From Elusimicrobiota bacterium (GTDB lineage: Bacteria; Elusimicrobiota; Elusimicrobia; UBA1565; UBA9628): 64,000 nt of DNA. The notes below the pieces were generated by a model that searched no databases, was not told the origin of the DNA, and saw nothing but the letters and a program-made list of their open reading frames with translations. How positions within the stretch are numbered: position 1 is the stretch's first letter; each line of letters starts with the position of its first letter. The stretch spans positions 1-64,000 of the forward strand of contig JACQAZ010000001.1 in NCBI GenBank assembly GCA_016194705.1. Direction: 5' to 3'. Positions 51,501 through 59,068 of the stretch are shown here, piece after piece. The translations under genes and the position numbers were made by a program.

Positions 51501-54500
51501 TCGGCGTTGGCGTACATCCAGGCGGCCAGCGACATGTCCCAGCGCGACTCGACGAGCTCGACGAGCGAGGCCTGCCAGGCCTTGGTGATGTCCAAGAGTC
51601 GCGACTGCAGGGCCAGACCCTCCTGGAAGAGGGCGAGGATCTTGTCGTGGATGAGCGCCTTCTGGGACTTGGTCAAGGTGAGCTCGGTCATCGTGCCGAC
51701 CTGGAAGCCGCCGCCCGTGGCGCGCTCGGCCGTGCCGGTGCCGACCGGGTTGGTCACGAAGCCGATCATGCCCCTCATACGAACGTTGTCCAGAATCGCC
51801 CCTGCCTTTTGCAGCTCTTTGAGGTCCCGTGTCATCTGGCCGATCTCGAGCGAGAGGAGCTTCTTGCCGACGTCGGCGTCGAAGACGCGCTTGAGTTCCA
51901 AGACGAGGCGCTCATCGGGCGACGAGCGCTTGAAGAACTCGTCGACGGACTTGTTGAATTTCGCGAGAGTCTGGCCTCCCTGCAGGTCCTCGGCGGCGCC
52001 GCCGGCTACGAGGCGCCAGAGCTCGCCCAAAGTGAAGGTCGTCTGCGCGCCCAGCGTCAGCCGGTCGTTGAGGCCCACGTAGCGGCTGCCGTAGGAGACG
52101 AAGGCGTCGGTGTTCTGGCCGAGCTTCTTCCTGAGCTCCACGAAGTAAGTGCTCGCGTCCCCGAGGATCTTCCCCTGGGCCGAGAGGGCGAGGCCCTGGT
52201 TGGGCAGCTCGAAGCTCACGCGCCCCGACAGGGTGTTGTACTTCTCGCCGAGTTCCCCGGTACCGCCGATCGTGGTCTTGACAGGCGTGCCGTCAATATC
52301 GAAGGAAAAGCCCTTGACGATGGTCGCTCCCACCGCGTTCTGCTGTATGTCGTCGGTGCCGGTGACCCTCGAGAGGTAGAAATCGACCTTGAAGCTGTCC
52401 TTGGTCTCGAGGGCCTTCTGGAGGTCGAAGCCCACGCCGACCTTGTCGCGCCGGAAGAACTTGTTGTCGCCGTGGGCCCCGATCACGAAGTCCTTGTCGA
52501 GGTCGGGGTCGAACTTGGTGAAGTCGAGGTTGACGGTCTGCAGGAACTTTCGCGGGTCCTTGGCGAACAACGCCGACTCCTCGGCGTTGAGGCTCATGAT
52601 CTCGGAAAACTTCACGCTGGCCTTGACGTTGCCGCCGTAGTAGTAGGGCTTGTTGGCGGCATCCCTGGCCGCGAAATCGGCGAAGCCCGCGGCGCCGAAG
52701 TAGAGCTTGCCGTTGGCCAGCATCATCGCGAAATCGTCGAAGATCATCATGCGCGCCTCCTGGACCTGCGAGCCCACCTTGAGGTCCGGAGGTATGTCCT
52801 GGATGAACTTGTGGAAGGTCACGTCGAGGTAATTGACGAAGTTCTTGCCCTGCAGCGATTCGACCTGCACCGTGATGCCCTGGTCGCCGAACGGGGCGTT
52901 GCCGTCGGAAGGCGGGCTTGCGAAGCGGTGGCCGATGACGGAGACGTTGTTGCCCCAGAGGTTGAGCACGTTGCCCATGGTCATCTGGCTCGAGGTCTCG
53001 AGGCCTCCAGGCGTCGAGAATTCGGTCTGATAGACGAGGTAGAAACCGTCCGAGCCCGTGCCGACCTCGACCATCTTGGTGTTCGGGAGAAGCTGCGCCA
53101 GCGACATCGGGTTCTTGAGGATATCCTCGCGCAGGCCCGCGATGTCGCGCGCGGTGGAATCCGCCGAGATTGCGCCGAAGAGCTGGGAGAGAAAATTAGA
53201 GAACATCGACTTCGGGATCACGATGGTCTGGGGTCCGCCCGGGCCCGTCGCGAGCCACGAGGAGCCCTGGCCGGAGACCGCCTGTACGCGGTTGGCCAGT
53301 TCCGGCGAGAGCTGGCGCAGGTCGCCGACGGCTTCGAGCTTCTTCGAGAGCAGGGCTTGCTCTTTCTGCATCGCGATCAGCGATTCCTCGAGAGTCTTCT
53401 TGGCGGCCGCGTATTGGTCGGTGAGCTTGTGGTGCTCGATGTTGGTCTCGAGGACGGCGCGCGTCTTGTCCTGGATCGCCGAGAGGTTCTCGGTCACGCG
53501 CCGCAGGGCGCTCTCGTGCGGGTCGTTGAGCTGCTTGAGCCAGCCGGTGACCTCGGCCTTCTGCTTGGCGATCTGGTCCTGGGCTTTGGTCAAGGTGTCC
53601 TTGAACTGCTGGGCCGCCTTGCGGTCGGCGTCGAGCGCCTGGTCGCCCGAGCTGTAGACCTGCCCGAGAGAGTCGTAGTAGCCGGCGGCGTCGGTGACGG
53701 TCTGGAAGGACTCGGTGTCCCAGGAGGTCTTCTGTTGGAAGATGCCCGCGCCCTCCTTGGCCGTGTCCCTGATCCGCGTGTAGATCGAGATCTTGCGGTC
53801 GGGCACCGCGTCGCCTCCCGAAAGGTCGCCGGAGACGAAGGCGTCGTCCGCGTCGAGGTCCGCGAAGACCGCATCGAGCGCTGAGGTCGCATTATTAAGG
53901 AAAGCCTCGAAGAGGGGGATGCGTTCGTTGAGGTTCTTGTTGGCCGAGACGATCAGCGCGTCGGAAAACAGGAAGCGGGCCAGAGCCTCGGCGACCGAGT
54001 CTCCGGTCCCGGTCGCAGTCGTGGGCACGAGGCGCTTGACGACGTCGAGGCCGTAGAGCGCCAGCTGCTGGAGATTCTGGAGCGCGAGCGGCGGCTGCGG
54101 GCCCGTCGGTATGCTGCCGCCCGAGCCGCCGATGTTGAGATCGGTCTTCCCGGCCTGCGCCGAGGCTGCGTCGGCGATGGCCTTGATGTCGGCGGCCATG
54201 TTCTGGAGGACCTTGCCGTCGGCCATCGCCTTAAGGCGAGTCACGGAGTCCGCGCCGGTCGCAGATAGGTCCGTCGGCATCTTGTATTTCGAGGCGAGGT
54301 TGTACTTCCCGGGGAACAGCGCGTCCATCTTGCCGAGGATGTCGTTGATCTGCGCGTCGCGGGCGTTGATCTGTCCGGCTCGGAGGACCTTCTCCGCCTG
54401 ATAAACGACGGCGCGCTTGACCAAGGAGTAGGGCGCCGGCTCGCCGTAGACGTCCTCGGTCTCGTTGTTGTTGGGGTCCTTGCGGCGGCGGATCTGGTCG

Positions 54501-57109
54501 ACGAGGTCGTTGACGAGCTTGCGGTAGTCGTTGAACTGCTTGCGCACCTCCGCGATGCCGGCCTTGGCGCCCGCGACGTCGCCGAGCTTGGCCCCGCCGG
54601 AGGCCAGTCCCCAAGGGAAGGTCTTGTGCAGGCCGTCGTAGATCTTCTTGTAGACGTCTCCTTTCTGCTGATACAGCAAGGCCAGGCTGTCGCCGGTCGC
54701 GTGCGGATCGGCCAGGTCGATGCGGTCCTGCTGGTAGGGGATCAAGGTCTGGTCGAGCAGCTGCTGGAGGCCCTGAAGCTCGGGACGCAAGGTCGAGTCG
54801 ACCAAAGCGGTCTTGCGGTCGATCAAGGCCTGCGCCTGGGATTGGGGGAAGCCCGCGTTGACGTACGCGACGTCGGCGGCGATGTCGCTCATGATCGCCT
54901 GCAGCGCGGCCACCGACTTCGTGAAGGCGTCGCGCACGGCGGGCAGGATCCGGGTGATCGGCTTGTCCAGCGCCTTGGAAGTCGCCTGGGCCTCGAGGCG
55001 GCGCACGGTCATGTCGCCCATGAAGGTCAAGCGCTTGGCGATCCCGAGCTTGGCCATCTTGCCGGAGAAGCCCGCGTCGGTGCCGGGGAAGGAGAGGCCG
55101 TCGATCTGGTCGACATACTTGGGCAGGAGGTCGCGCAAGTCCTGCGCCGAACGGCCCGAGAGCCGAGCTAAAGTCGTGCCGGCGCCCTGCTCGACGGCCG
55201 GGGCCAGCGCGTCGATCTCGGAGGCGACCGCGTCCGAGGTCTGCCCTATGTTCGAGGCGAGCGCGTTCTCCTCGTTCTGATAAGCCACCAACGACTCGGG
55301 GATCGAGTCGCCGAAGTCGTTGAGCACGCGCTTGGAATTGCCGGGATCGAGCGCGCGGTTGACGCCGGCCAGCGTGTCTTGATGCTCTTTGAGCTGAGCG
55401 GCCCAATAGACCTTGCGGTCGGCTAGGATCTGCAGGGCCTGCGCGACCGTCGGATTGCTCGCGCTGACCGCCGGTATGCCCGGGACCAGCAGGACGAGCA
55501 CGCCCGCGAACTCGACGGGCGTCGACGCCAATTTCGCGTCCGCGCCGCTGAGCAATGAGAGATCCGAGCTGATCTCGGCGGATTTCGATTTGAGGTAGTC
55601 CATCGAGAGGCTCGTCAGGTCGGTCGTGCCGCCGCCGCCGGAGCCGTGGATGAGCTTCTGTTGGAGCTGGGGCAGCAGGGCCAGGCGCCGCTGATATTCC
55701 GACGGCGCGTCGGCGCTCTGGCCCTTGTCGCGGGCGTTGATCGCGGCGACCAGGCCCGTAACGCCGGTCTTGAATTCAGTGATCCTCTGCACGCCCTGCG
55801 CGGCCTGATCGGAGAGCTTGCCGAAATCTTTGGTGTGCTGCTTGTCCAGGTCCAAGGCGTCCTGGGCGTCCTTGTTCCACTGGTCCTTCTTGGCCTTGTT
55901 GGCCGCGGCCGAGGCCGCGTTGGCGTCGTTGGCCTTCTTCTGGGCGTCGATCTTGGCGATCTTCTGGTCGAGGAGCTGCTGCATCCCGGCGAGCGCAGCC
56001 TGCGCCGAGTTGAGGAGATTGAGGCTGTAGGAGAGGTCCATCACCATCGCCAGACGGGAAAAATTCTTGCGGAATTCGAGCATGTCCGAGCCGGAGCGCC
56101 GCTCGCGCAGAGCCGAGTCGCGCGCGCGGTCGGCGACGGCCAGCATCGCGGCCAGGGCGTCTCGCGCGGCGAGTTGGGCCTGAACGCTGGATTTGAGGGC
56201 CTCGACCTTGGCCACCTCCTTGGAAACCTGACGCTCCGTTTCGGTGCCCGCCAGGGCGGGCTTGGTCCCCGCTCCCGGCGCGGGAGCGGACTTCATGTCC
56301 TCGAAGAGCCGGCGAAGGGCATCCAGCGAAGCCCACTTGAGCTCGTTGGACTGCGTGCGCCCCGGAGCCGTCGCGCCTGGCCCCTCGAGCAGGTCCTTGT
56401 AATTCTTGGCCAACTCCTCGAGCCGAGCGAGCTCCTCGGCGTTCTTGGGCGGCGACGAGAGGTCGGCGCGCTGGGCGAGTTTTTCCTGCGCGGCCTCCTC
56501 ATCGGAGACCGGCGTCGGGATGACGAGCCGAGCCGTGCGCGTCGGCAGCACGACCTCCGCCCGGGGCGGCGCCGGCGACTGGGGCGGCGCGGCGGCCGCC
56601 TCGAGAGCCGCGGAAGGGACTCCCGAGAGGCTGGCGGCGAGATTCCTCGCGTCGGCCTGAAGCTTCTCGCCCTCGCGCTCCTTGCGCCGCTCGGGCGCCT
56701 GCTGCATGAGAGCGCGCAGCTCCTCGAGGCCGTCTCGCGCGAGCTCGAGGAGCTCCGGACGCGGCGCCGCGAAGTCGTCGAGGCCGGCAAGAGTCAAGGG
56801 AACTTCTACGCGGGTCGAAAGCCAGGCGGCCACCGCGCGACGGCCGTCGGCCGAGCGGATGGCCCGCGCTTGGGCCCGCAGGAGCCCCGCGATCGGGGGC
56901 GGGTCGACGCTCAGCAGCCGCGCCAATCCCGCGAAGGCCTGGTCGGGAGCGGCCGCCGGAACCATGGAGGCCCTCACGGGGCGGGCCGCGACGGGGGGGG
57001 CTGAGAGCTCGGCCGCCAAGGCCGGCCAAGGGCCGCAGAGGGAAAGGGAAACGACCCCCGCGAGCGCGCGGGGGGCCAGGGATGGGGCTCGGCGAGAGGG
57101 GTATCCCAT
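45587..57109 (-). CDS. Giant exported protein with TolC-like and beta-rich regions
   Basis: 3,840 residues. Signal peptide (ALAGVVSLSLCGPWPALAAEL, cleavage near 33). About 34-1290: helical and coiled-coil, with Ala/Lys-rich stretches. About 1295-1705: repeated amphipathic strands (VGVGFDLQKAL, FKVDFYLSRVTG, LTLGAQTTFTLG), like an outer-membrane barrel or large beta sheet. About 1960-2300 and 2680-2835: helix pairs and strands like TolC (AGVSLRLPIYD; NSPNMEALAQRSQAA; ARAQLNYLLGRPLDAG; NLMGAVERLRMRMGTEADVVAAQLEASAAHEEW). About 3150-3840: smaller repeated modules with DPRAGLRLPV, IDPRTGLPVSL. I saw no Cys after the signal peptide. Long 48-base leader from TTGACA-18-TAGAAT. The stop codon lies in the target duplication of the adjacent MITE. 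Probably an envelope-spanning export or adhesion machine; function unknown. Confidence 0.85.
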   Translation of the reverse strand: MGYPSRRAPSLAPRALAGVVSLSLCGPWPALAAELSAPPVAARPVRASMVPAAAPDQAFAGLARLLSVDPPPIAGLLRAQARAIRSADGRRAVAAWLSTRVEVPLTLAGLDDFAAPRPELLELARDGLEELRALMQQAPERRKEREGEKLQADARNLAASLSGVPSAALEAAAAPPQSPAPPRAEVVLPTRTARLVIPTPVSDEEAAQEKLAQRADLSSPPKNAEELARLEELAKNYKDLLEGPGATAPGRTQSNELKWASLDALRRLFEDMKSAPAPGAGTKPALAGTETERQVSKEVAKVEALKSSVQAQLAARDALAAMLAVADRARDSALRERRSGSDMLEFRKNFSRLAMVMDLSYSLNLLNSAQAALAGMQQLLDQKIAKIDAQKKANDANAASAAANKAKKDQWNKDAQDALDLDKQHTKDFGKLSDQAAQGVQRITEFKTGVTGLVAAINARDKGQSADAPSEYQRRLALLPQLQQKLIHGSGGGGTTDLTSLSMDYLKSKSAEISSDLSLLSGADAKLASTPVEFAGVLVLLVPGIPAVSASNPTVAQALQILADRKVYWAAQLKEHQDTLAGVNRALDPGNSKRVLNDFGDSIPESLVAYQNEENALASNIGQTSDAVASEIDALAPAVEQGAGTTLARLSGRSAQDLRDLLPKYVDQIDGLSFPGTDAGFSGKMAKLGIAKRLTFMGDMTVRRLEAQATSKALDKPITRILPAVRDAFTKSVAALQAIMSDIAADVAYVNAGFPQSQAQALIDRKTALVDSTLRPELQGLQQLLDQTLIPYQQDRIDLADPHATGDSLALLYQQKGDVYKKIYDGLHKTFPWGLASGGAKLGDVAGAKAGIAEVRKQFNDYRKLVNDLVDQIRRRKDPNNNETEDVYGEPAPYSLVKRAVVYQAEKVLRAGQINARDAQINDILGKMDALFPGKYNLASKYKMPTDLSATGADSVTRLKAMADGKVLQNMAADIKAIADAASAQAGKTDLNIGGSGGSIPTGPQPPLALQNLQQLALYGLDVVKRLVPTTATGTGDSVAEALARFLFSDALIVSANKNLNERIPLFEAFLNNATSALDAVFADLDADDAFVSGDLSGGDAVPDRKISIYTRIRDTAKEGAGIFQQKTSWDTESFQTVTDAAGYYDSLGQVYSSGDQALDADRKAAQQFKDTLTKAQDQIAKQKAEVTGWLKQLNDPHESALRRVTENLSAIQDKTRAVLETNIEHHKLTDQYAAAKKTLEESLIAMQKEQALLSKKLEAVGDLRQLSPELANRVQAVSGQGSSWLATGPGGPQTIVIPKSMFSNFLSQLFGAISADSTARDIAGLREDILKNPMSLAQLLPNTKMVEVGTGSDGFYLVYQTEFSTPGGLETSSQMTMGNVLNLWGNNVSVIGHRFASPPSDGNAPFGDQGITVQVESLQGKNFVNYLDVTFHKFIQDIPPDLKVGSQVQEARMMIFDDFAMMLANGKLYFGAAGFADFAARDAANKPYYYGGNVKASVKFSEIMSLNAEESALFAKDPRKFLQTVNLDFTKFDPDLDKDFVIGAHGDNKFFRRDKVGVGFDLQKALETKDSFKVDFYLSRVTGTDDIQQNAVGATIVKGFSFDIDGTPVKTTIGGTGELGEKYNTLSGRVSFELPNQGLALSAQGKILGDASTYFVELRKKLGQNTDAFVSYGSRYVGLNDRLTLGAQTTFTLGELWRLVAGGAAEDLQGGQTLAKFNKSVDEFFKRSSPDERLVLELKRVFDADVGKKLLSLEIGQMTRDLKELQKAGAILDNVRMRGMIGFVTNPVGTGTAERATGGGFQVGTMTELTLTKSQKALIHDKILALFQEGLALQSRLLDITKAWQASLVELVESRWDMSLAAWMYANADDPVIRAEAQTRALSAADRHRQALLRYNALTGRGPDDTAILDELTPQDLEGFSALLQKALGSPDRLSDLISGLRGQMGVPEEGFNLMDYIPFFEKITFSLGVQLQDVLANQVIGAGVSLRLPIYDPAAKSNDKALRFQDRAIIAEMAGSLRDFRLKSRSERLIAESWDARFWQLQASAPAARSALADGIRQWRNGLIPPAELWARFRRWYWTTSGQLEARAQGSLKDAWSVMDGAQNADRAEDDYANAPEAPRRLSEAFDAAVGNSPNMEALAQRSQAASELMEAASHRFQKVSVDVNIGLNLTAAGVALLPAFGITGLGVFPIFNVALQPGELKELSMERRGGEAAMYSRLQEKVGGDLSLQLFQSYAAFRAARDSRDLYRDQIIPELERAQDGGAQRSLELDQARADLKHLEGEFAQARAQLNYLLGRPLDAGVALTDTMDEALAQLKDRLGKMDPLAASRDVLASRVKVARSVEQIVDKNLKVQDIRVEPISLIGRALGRLISALSGEGLASPELVALAREQTLTAERDLRSFDARLPAMRARWSFELAAAERGLKAVEGRTDGASRLSAIQLRNRIYGLKAMMMAYGGDGAKEQKQGSLPSSFAALKDALEVALGAESASPDVGDLRASVPQEAPFESNGTLRYYDLRQSLTKEPIGKQFVEGWIEVRLRSAATPPEALIALAKLQEEKADSLYKTELSLAKAKADILLSRLRLEVAIARGAQGEAAQSARKALERDFAEVAAHLRLPSGTTLDQFLTLIPAEDADLGAAADRYLSEAQALDLELLKRHLFQEGLPEEIAAARDPLSQMQANIIAERMSYKGFTPLAAFGLFQGRWVGGVFLEAPDPIKVMKSLEGILNDALRRELESQDRLKSLSLMLHSLMASVSDKVKLLEAERSRVEVARRNLMGAVERLRMRMGTEADVVAAQLEASAAHEEWVATVYALRLDFIRLVTELEALGYTGQASLSGGVSMTAPAAATGEKTPRQELLAYWAQRLLDEGFEKGQDSLLSGVSPKLRQSLKGELEKYRSSRRSQSLVLSKDFTPAEKLDLLTKVDLDGRRRRVESALEQILRELEAQSGGSAWTDLMGFLRSDVESQAVGAEGDVRRQQNEMQALRAAYWRAVPAPPAVEAAYARLSTLKDAVYEARQEALHHYLQQKLKPEDYVLKDKALEAYVKALIAYDNEVLKTFAMKEVGLDPRWTSGLNAMFGLRGSLERRRDMLRYGRGIVTLDGAITLGEVRMQALRASPEARDQIQPASESLAFLRAMRERWIAKPESLPALYEVKGGGETQWLTGKDLEWLKGRNQVVELGGKRFLLPPTFVGARPTTEDEARRAGGQEIVAGVDARREELEVLKARAEQRSRRQEVDAALEKSELALRVESGAKAGQYAGALSLAELRRMERQGKVLYFNKARDPRAGLRLPVHALAARWRSPDELVILVQVSGEALPAGTFPSLESLEASDYARLFQRAEFGKRGAGALLDEAANDELAARRKGWLNLKLEGFAYALDKDAEVAAVYMNQEELSTAREKAKDAKSLEHDWSFHLVSDLRLGLDGEGVVVSASGKGFSFKLGGGAALQWLEGEIWALEVDAQGRVARVFRSKEELEREAGAWWIEDMEGKVWKQTDKDISPIARLKRYIDPRTGLPVSLGRAILAQRLSKAESGLGANGRWAYMPQNWGNIILETPRGIIKTPIEMITGRDPNQEGYIGRVYMRQTDGGATVHRGALGKVVHFIDIFEILPDPVDRYYDPSQFPKRVDNDSPIKPGEWEHEKAPVSTDGKKDVHLGKGSLLREIGWAKEDLEDARGQIMGSFTGSVRKSFVESVRGRAGEYAETKVDHQTGRLAVENTLNAIGDRTDSDGIGQTVATPDHIAVDTVRVAVQVGLGAAQQKQRRKVYEAYRKKLEEAKPVPPPDDMRLIAEAELALARSEEARLALRAAADAATPKANLPGFPIVPRLFALAAFGR

Positions 57110-57163
57110 TAGGCCTACTCAGTCTATCCCTGAAGTCCCAGGTTCTCCAGGTCCAGACGGCCT

Positions 57164-57193
57164 ATTCTATCATGGGCCCGAAGTCCCTGTCAA
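57164..57193 (-). promoter_or_regulatory. Promoter of the giant gene
   Basis: On the minus strand TTGACA (57188-57193), 18 bases, TAGAAT (57164-57169). Start predicted near 57157, about 48 bases before the ATG, so this gene has a real leader unlike most neighbours. Confidence 0.65.
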
Positions 57194-57295
57194 GTGCCGA
57201 GCTTGAAGAGTCGCTTTGTCGACGGTAATTAATCATTTAATGTCTGGCACTAATGAGCTTTCCACCGGTCCCACCGTCGGAAAATAGCCTCCGCC

Positions 57296-57325
57296 TTGAC
57301 GGCGGCGACCCTTCCTTGCTACTCT
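57296..57325 (+). promoter_or_regulatory. Leaderless promoter of the 110-residue protein
   Basis: TTGACG (57296-57301), 18 bases, TACTCT (57320-57325), then 6 bases to GTG at 57332. Confidence 0.7.
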
Positions 57326-57331
57326 TTGGTC

Positions 57332-57664
57332 GTGGAACCGGCCCGGGAAGCCGCCGCCCTGAGGCTTTGGCAGGCGGCGCGCTTTTTGCCTCAGAGCGTC
57401 CGCCTATTGGGGACCCGTTATCGGTCCTTGTTCGTCGCTTACGCCCAGCAATGCTCCCCCCAAGGCGACTCGCTGGCCGTGGCCGACGCCTTGGCCTTCG
57501 TCGAGTTCATGTTCCTGCAAAACCGGGTGGGGCTGCTCGATCCCGAGCAAAGGGCGCTGAGAAGCGACCAGAAGGCGCTGCGCCGGCGCTACCGGCTGCG
57601 GCGGCGCGGCGACGCGGTCTCGGTCGTGGAAAAATGGAAGGTACTCCAATGGTTGAGCTTCTGA
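57332..57664 (+). CDS. Small basic hypothetical protein
   Basis: 110 residues from GTG (EPAREAAALRLWQAARF), the start being fixed by the promoter 6 bases upstream. Helical, with an Arg-rich segment (RSDQKALRRRYRLRRRGD) and aromatic residues; no membrane segment. Its end overlaps the O-methyltransferase start by 16 bases, so translation is coupled. No family recognised. Confidence 0.6.
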   Translation: MEPAREAAALRLWQAARFLPQSVRLLGTRYRSLFVAYAQQCSPQGDSLAVADALAFVEFMFLQNRVGLLDPEQRALRSDQKALRRRYRLRRRGDAVSVVEKWKVLQWLSF

Positions 57665-58365
57665 AGAAGGGAAAGAAGACGGTCCCGCATCACACGGGAG
57701 TCGGGCGCGGCGAGTACCGCTCCGAGGCCCTGTTGGGCTTCGTGCGCGAGGCTCTCGGCGGGGAGGATCCGGCCTTCAAGAGAATCCGCGAGGAGACCCC
57801 GAAAAAGGGCCTGCCGCCGATCAGCATCGGACCGGACGAGGGCCAGCTGCTCTCCATCCTCGTGCAAGCCTGCGGCGCCAAGAAGGCCGTCGAGGTCGGC
57901 ACCTTGGCCGGCTACTCCGCCTGCTGGATCGCCGCCGCCCTGCCTGACGACGGCGTCCTGCACACGATCGAGTTCGATCCCAAGCACGCGGCGGTCGCGC
58001 GCGACAACATCAAGGCCGCGGGCCTCGCCAGCAAGGTCACCGTCCATGTAGGCCCAGGCTCCGAGATCCTGCCGACTCTCGACGGCGAGGGACCCTACGA
58101 TCTTTGCTTCATCGACGCCGACAAGGTCAACTACCCGGTCTACCTGCGCTGGGCCGTCGAGAACGTCCGCTCCGGCGGCCTCGTGGTCGGCGACAACGCC
58201 TACCTCTTCGGCAAGGTCCACTTGAAGCCCGCCGAGGCCGGCGAGGACGCCCCCGGCGTGCCCGCGATGCGCGCCTTCCTCAAGTGCCTGGCCGACCGGC
58301 GCTACTTCACCTCGTGCGCGATGATCCCGACCGGGGAGGGAATGGCGGTCGCTGTTCGTCGGTGA
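57649..58365 (+). CDS. O-methyltransferase (COMT/catechol type)
   Basis: 238 residues from the ATG at 57649. Hallmarks: ISIGPDEGQLLSILVQACGAKKAVEVGTLAGYSACWIAAAL (SAM motif I EVGTLAGYS), IEFDPKHAAVARDNI, YDLCFIDADKVNYPVYLRWAVENVRSGGLVVGDNAYLFG with the metal-binding Asp residues, all typical of Methyltransf_3. It methylates a hydroxyl of a small catechol-like or polyketide-like substrate using SAM and Mg2+. The GTGA overlap with the ClpS-like gene suggests one operon. Confidence 0.92.
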   Translation: MVELLKKGKKTVPHHTGVGRGEYRSEALLGFVREALGGEDPAFKRIREETPKKGLPPISIGPDEGQLLSILVQACGAKKAVEVGTLAGYSACWIAAALPDDGVLHTIEFDPKHAAVARDNIKAAGLASKVTVHVGPGSEILPTLDGEGPYDLCFIDADKVNYPVYLRWAVENVRSGGLVVGDNAYLFGKVHLKPAEAGEDAPGVPAMRAFLKCLADRRYFTSCAMIPTGEGMAVAVRR

Positions 58366-58646
58366 GAAAATCCGGCGCGGCCGTCCTCGAAGAGGAAACG
58401 ACCTCGCACGGAGGGACCGAGTCCGGCTGGAGGACGCTCCTCTTCAACTGCGAGTGCCACAGCTTCGACCAAGTGGAGAGCCAGTTGTTGAAAGCGATCC
58501 GCTGCTCCCTTTCCAGGGCGCGCGCCATCTCTTGGGAGGTCCACACGAAAGGCTCGGCCGTGGTCTATGAAGGAGCGCGCGAGCGCGCGGAGGCCGTCGC
58601 CGCCGTGCTCGGCGACATCGGGCTCATCGTCAAGGTCGCGCAATAG
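58362..58646 (+). CDS. ClpS-like adaptor protein
   Basis: 94 residues from the GTG overlapping the methyltransferase stop (GTGA). The ClpS core follows a 22-residue tail: WRTLLFNCECHSFDQVESQLLKAI, then CSLSRARAISWEVHTKGSAVVYEG and RAEAVAAVLGDIGLIVKV. The His of the N-degron pocket (EVHTKG) and the pocket Asn (LFN) are present, but the next Asp is Cys (NCE in place of NDD), so specificity may differ. ClpS hands N-end-rule substrates to ClpA. Fairly sure of the fold, less of function. Confidence 0.8.
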   Translation: MRKSGAAVLEEETTSHGGTESGWRTLLFNCECHSFDQVESQLLKAIRCSLSRARAISWEVHTKGSAVVYEGARERAEAVAAVLGDIGLIVKVAQ

Positions 58647-58672
58647 CGCCCCAAGTTCCCCCGGTTTTGTCG

Positions 58673-58694
58673 TTTACCTCCACCGGTGGAGGTA
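58673..58694. repeat. Perfect 22-base palindrome
   Basis: TTACCTCCACC joined directly to GGTGGAGGTAA. Lies in non-coding DNA 27 bases after the ClpS-like stop. Could be an operator or a hairpin; no T-run follows. Confidence 0.85.
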
Positions 58695-58884
58695 ACCATC
58701 ATGGAAGTGTCGGCAGCACCAAGATGATTTGGTCTGCCGTTGTTGTTGGAGCTCTCGCCGAAGGCGAGAGCCGCCCGCCGCAGGCGCCGGTTTATGGGCT
58801 GCCGCCCCGCGGTCGGGCCCTCGCGCGCTCGAAAGGTCCGGGTCCGCCGCCACAGCCGCTGCGCAGGGACAGATCACCAATTTG

Positions 58885-58968
58885 ATTTTCAGAATTCCCC
58901 TATAGGGTTTTGGGACAATAAACTGCGTCAGGCCTTTGTCCCAAAACCCTCCTCGGGATTCCTAAAAT
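58885..58968. repeat. 84-base imperfect inverted-repeat element
   Basis: A 15-base perfect core, AGGGTTTTGGGACAA (58904-58918) and TTGTCCCAAAACCCT (58936-58950), is extended outward by ATTTTCAGAATTCC against GGGATTCCTAAAAT. AT-richer than the surroundings, no coding frame. It looks like a small palindromic repeat unit or MITE. The remaining non-coding DNA from 58647 to 59033 shows nothing else I can name. Confidence 0.7.
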
Positions 58969-59033
58969 ACGGCGCGGAGCTTCCTCCCGCGGCCGCCGGG
59001 TTTGGGGCCGGGGGAACTTGGACAATAGCGCCC

Positions 59034-59062
59034 TTGACTCGCGGCGTTACACCTGCTACATT
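59034..59062 (+). promoter_or_regulatory. Leaderless promoter of the caspase-like gene
   Basis: TTGACT (59034-59039), 17 bases, TACATT (59057-59062), then exactly 6 bases to the ATG at 59069. Confidence 0.75.
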
Positions 59063-59068
59063 TCGAGC

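Noticed and set aside
50639..53884. Plus-strand open frame of 1,081 codons opposite the giant gene
   Set aside because: High GC at third positions opens antisense frames; composition is Arg/Gly/Leu-rich with no domain, no start signal, and the minus-strand gene has clear signal peptide and promoter.
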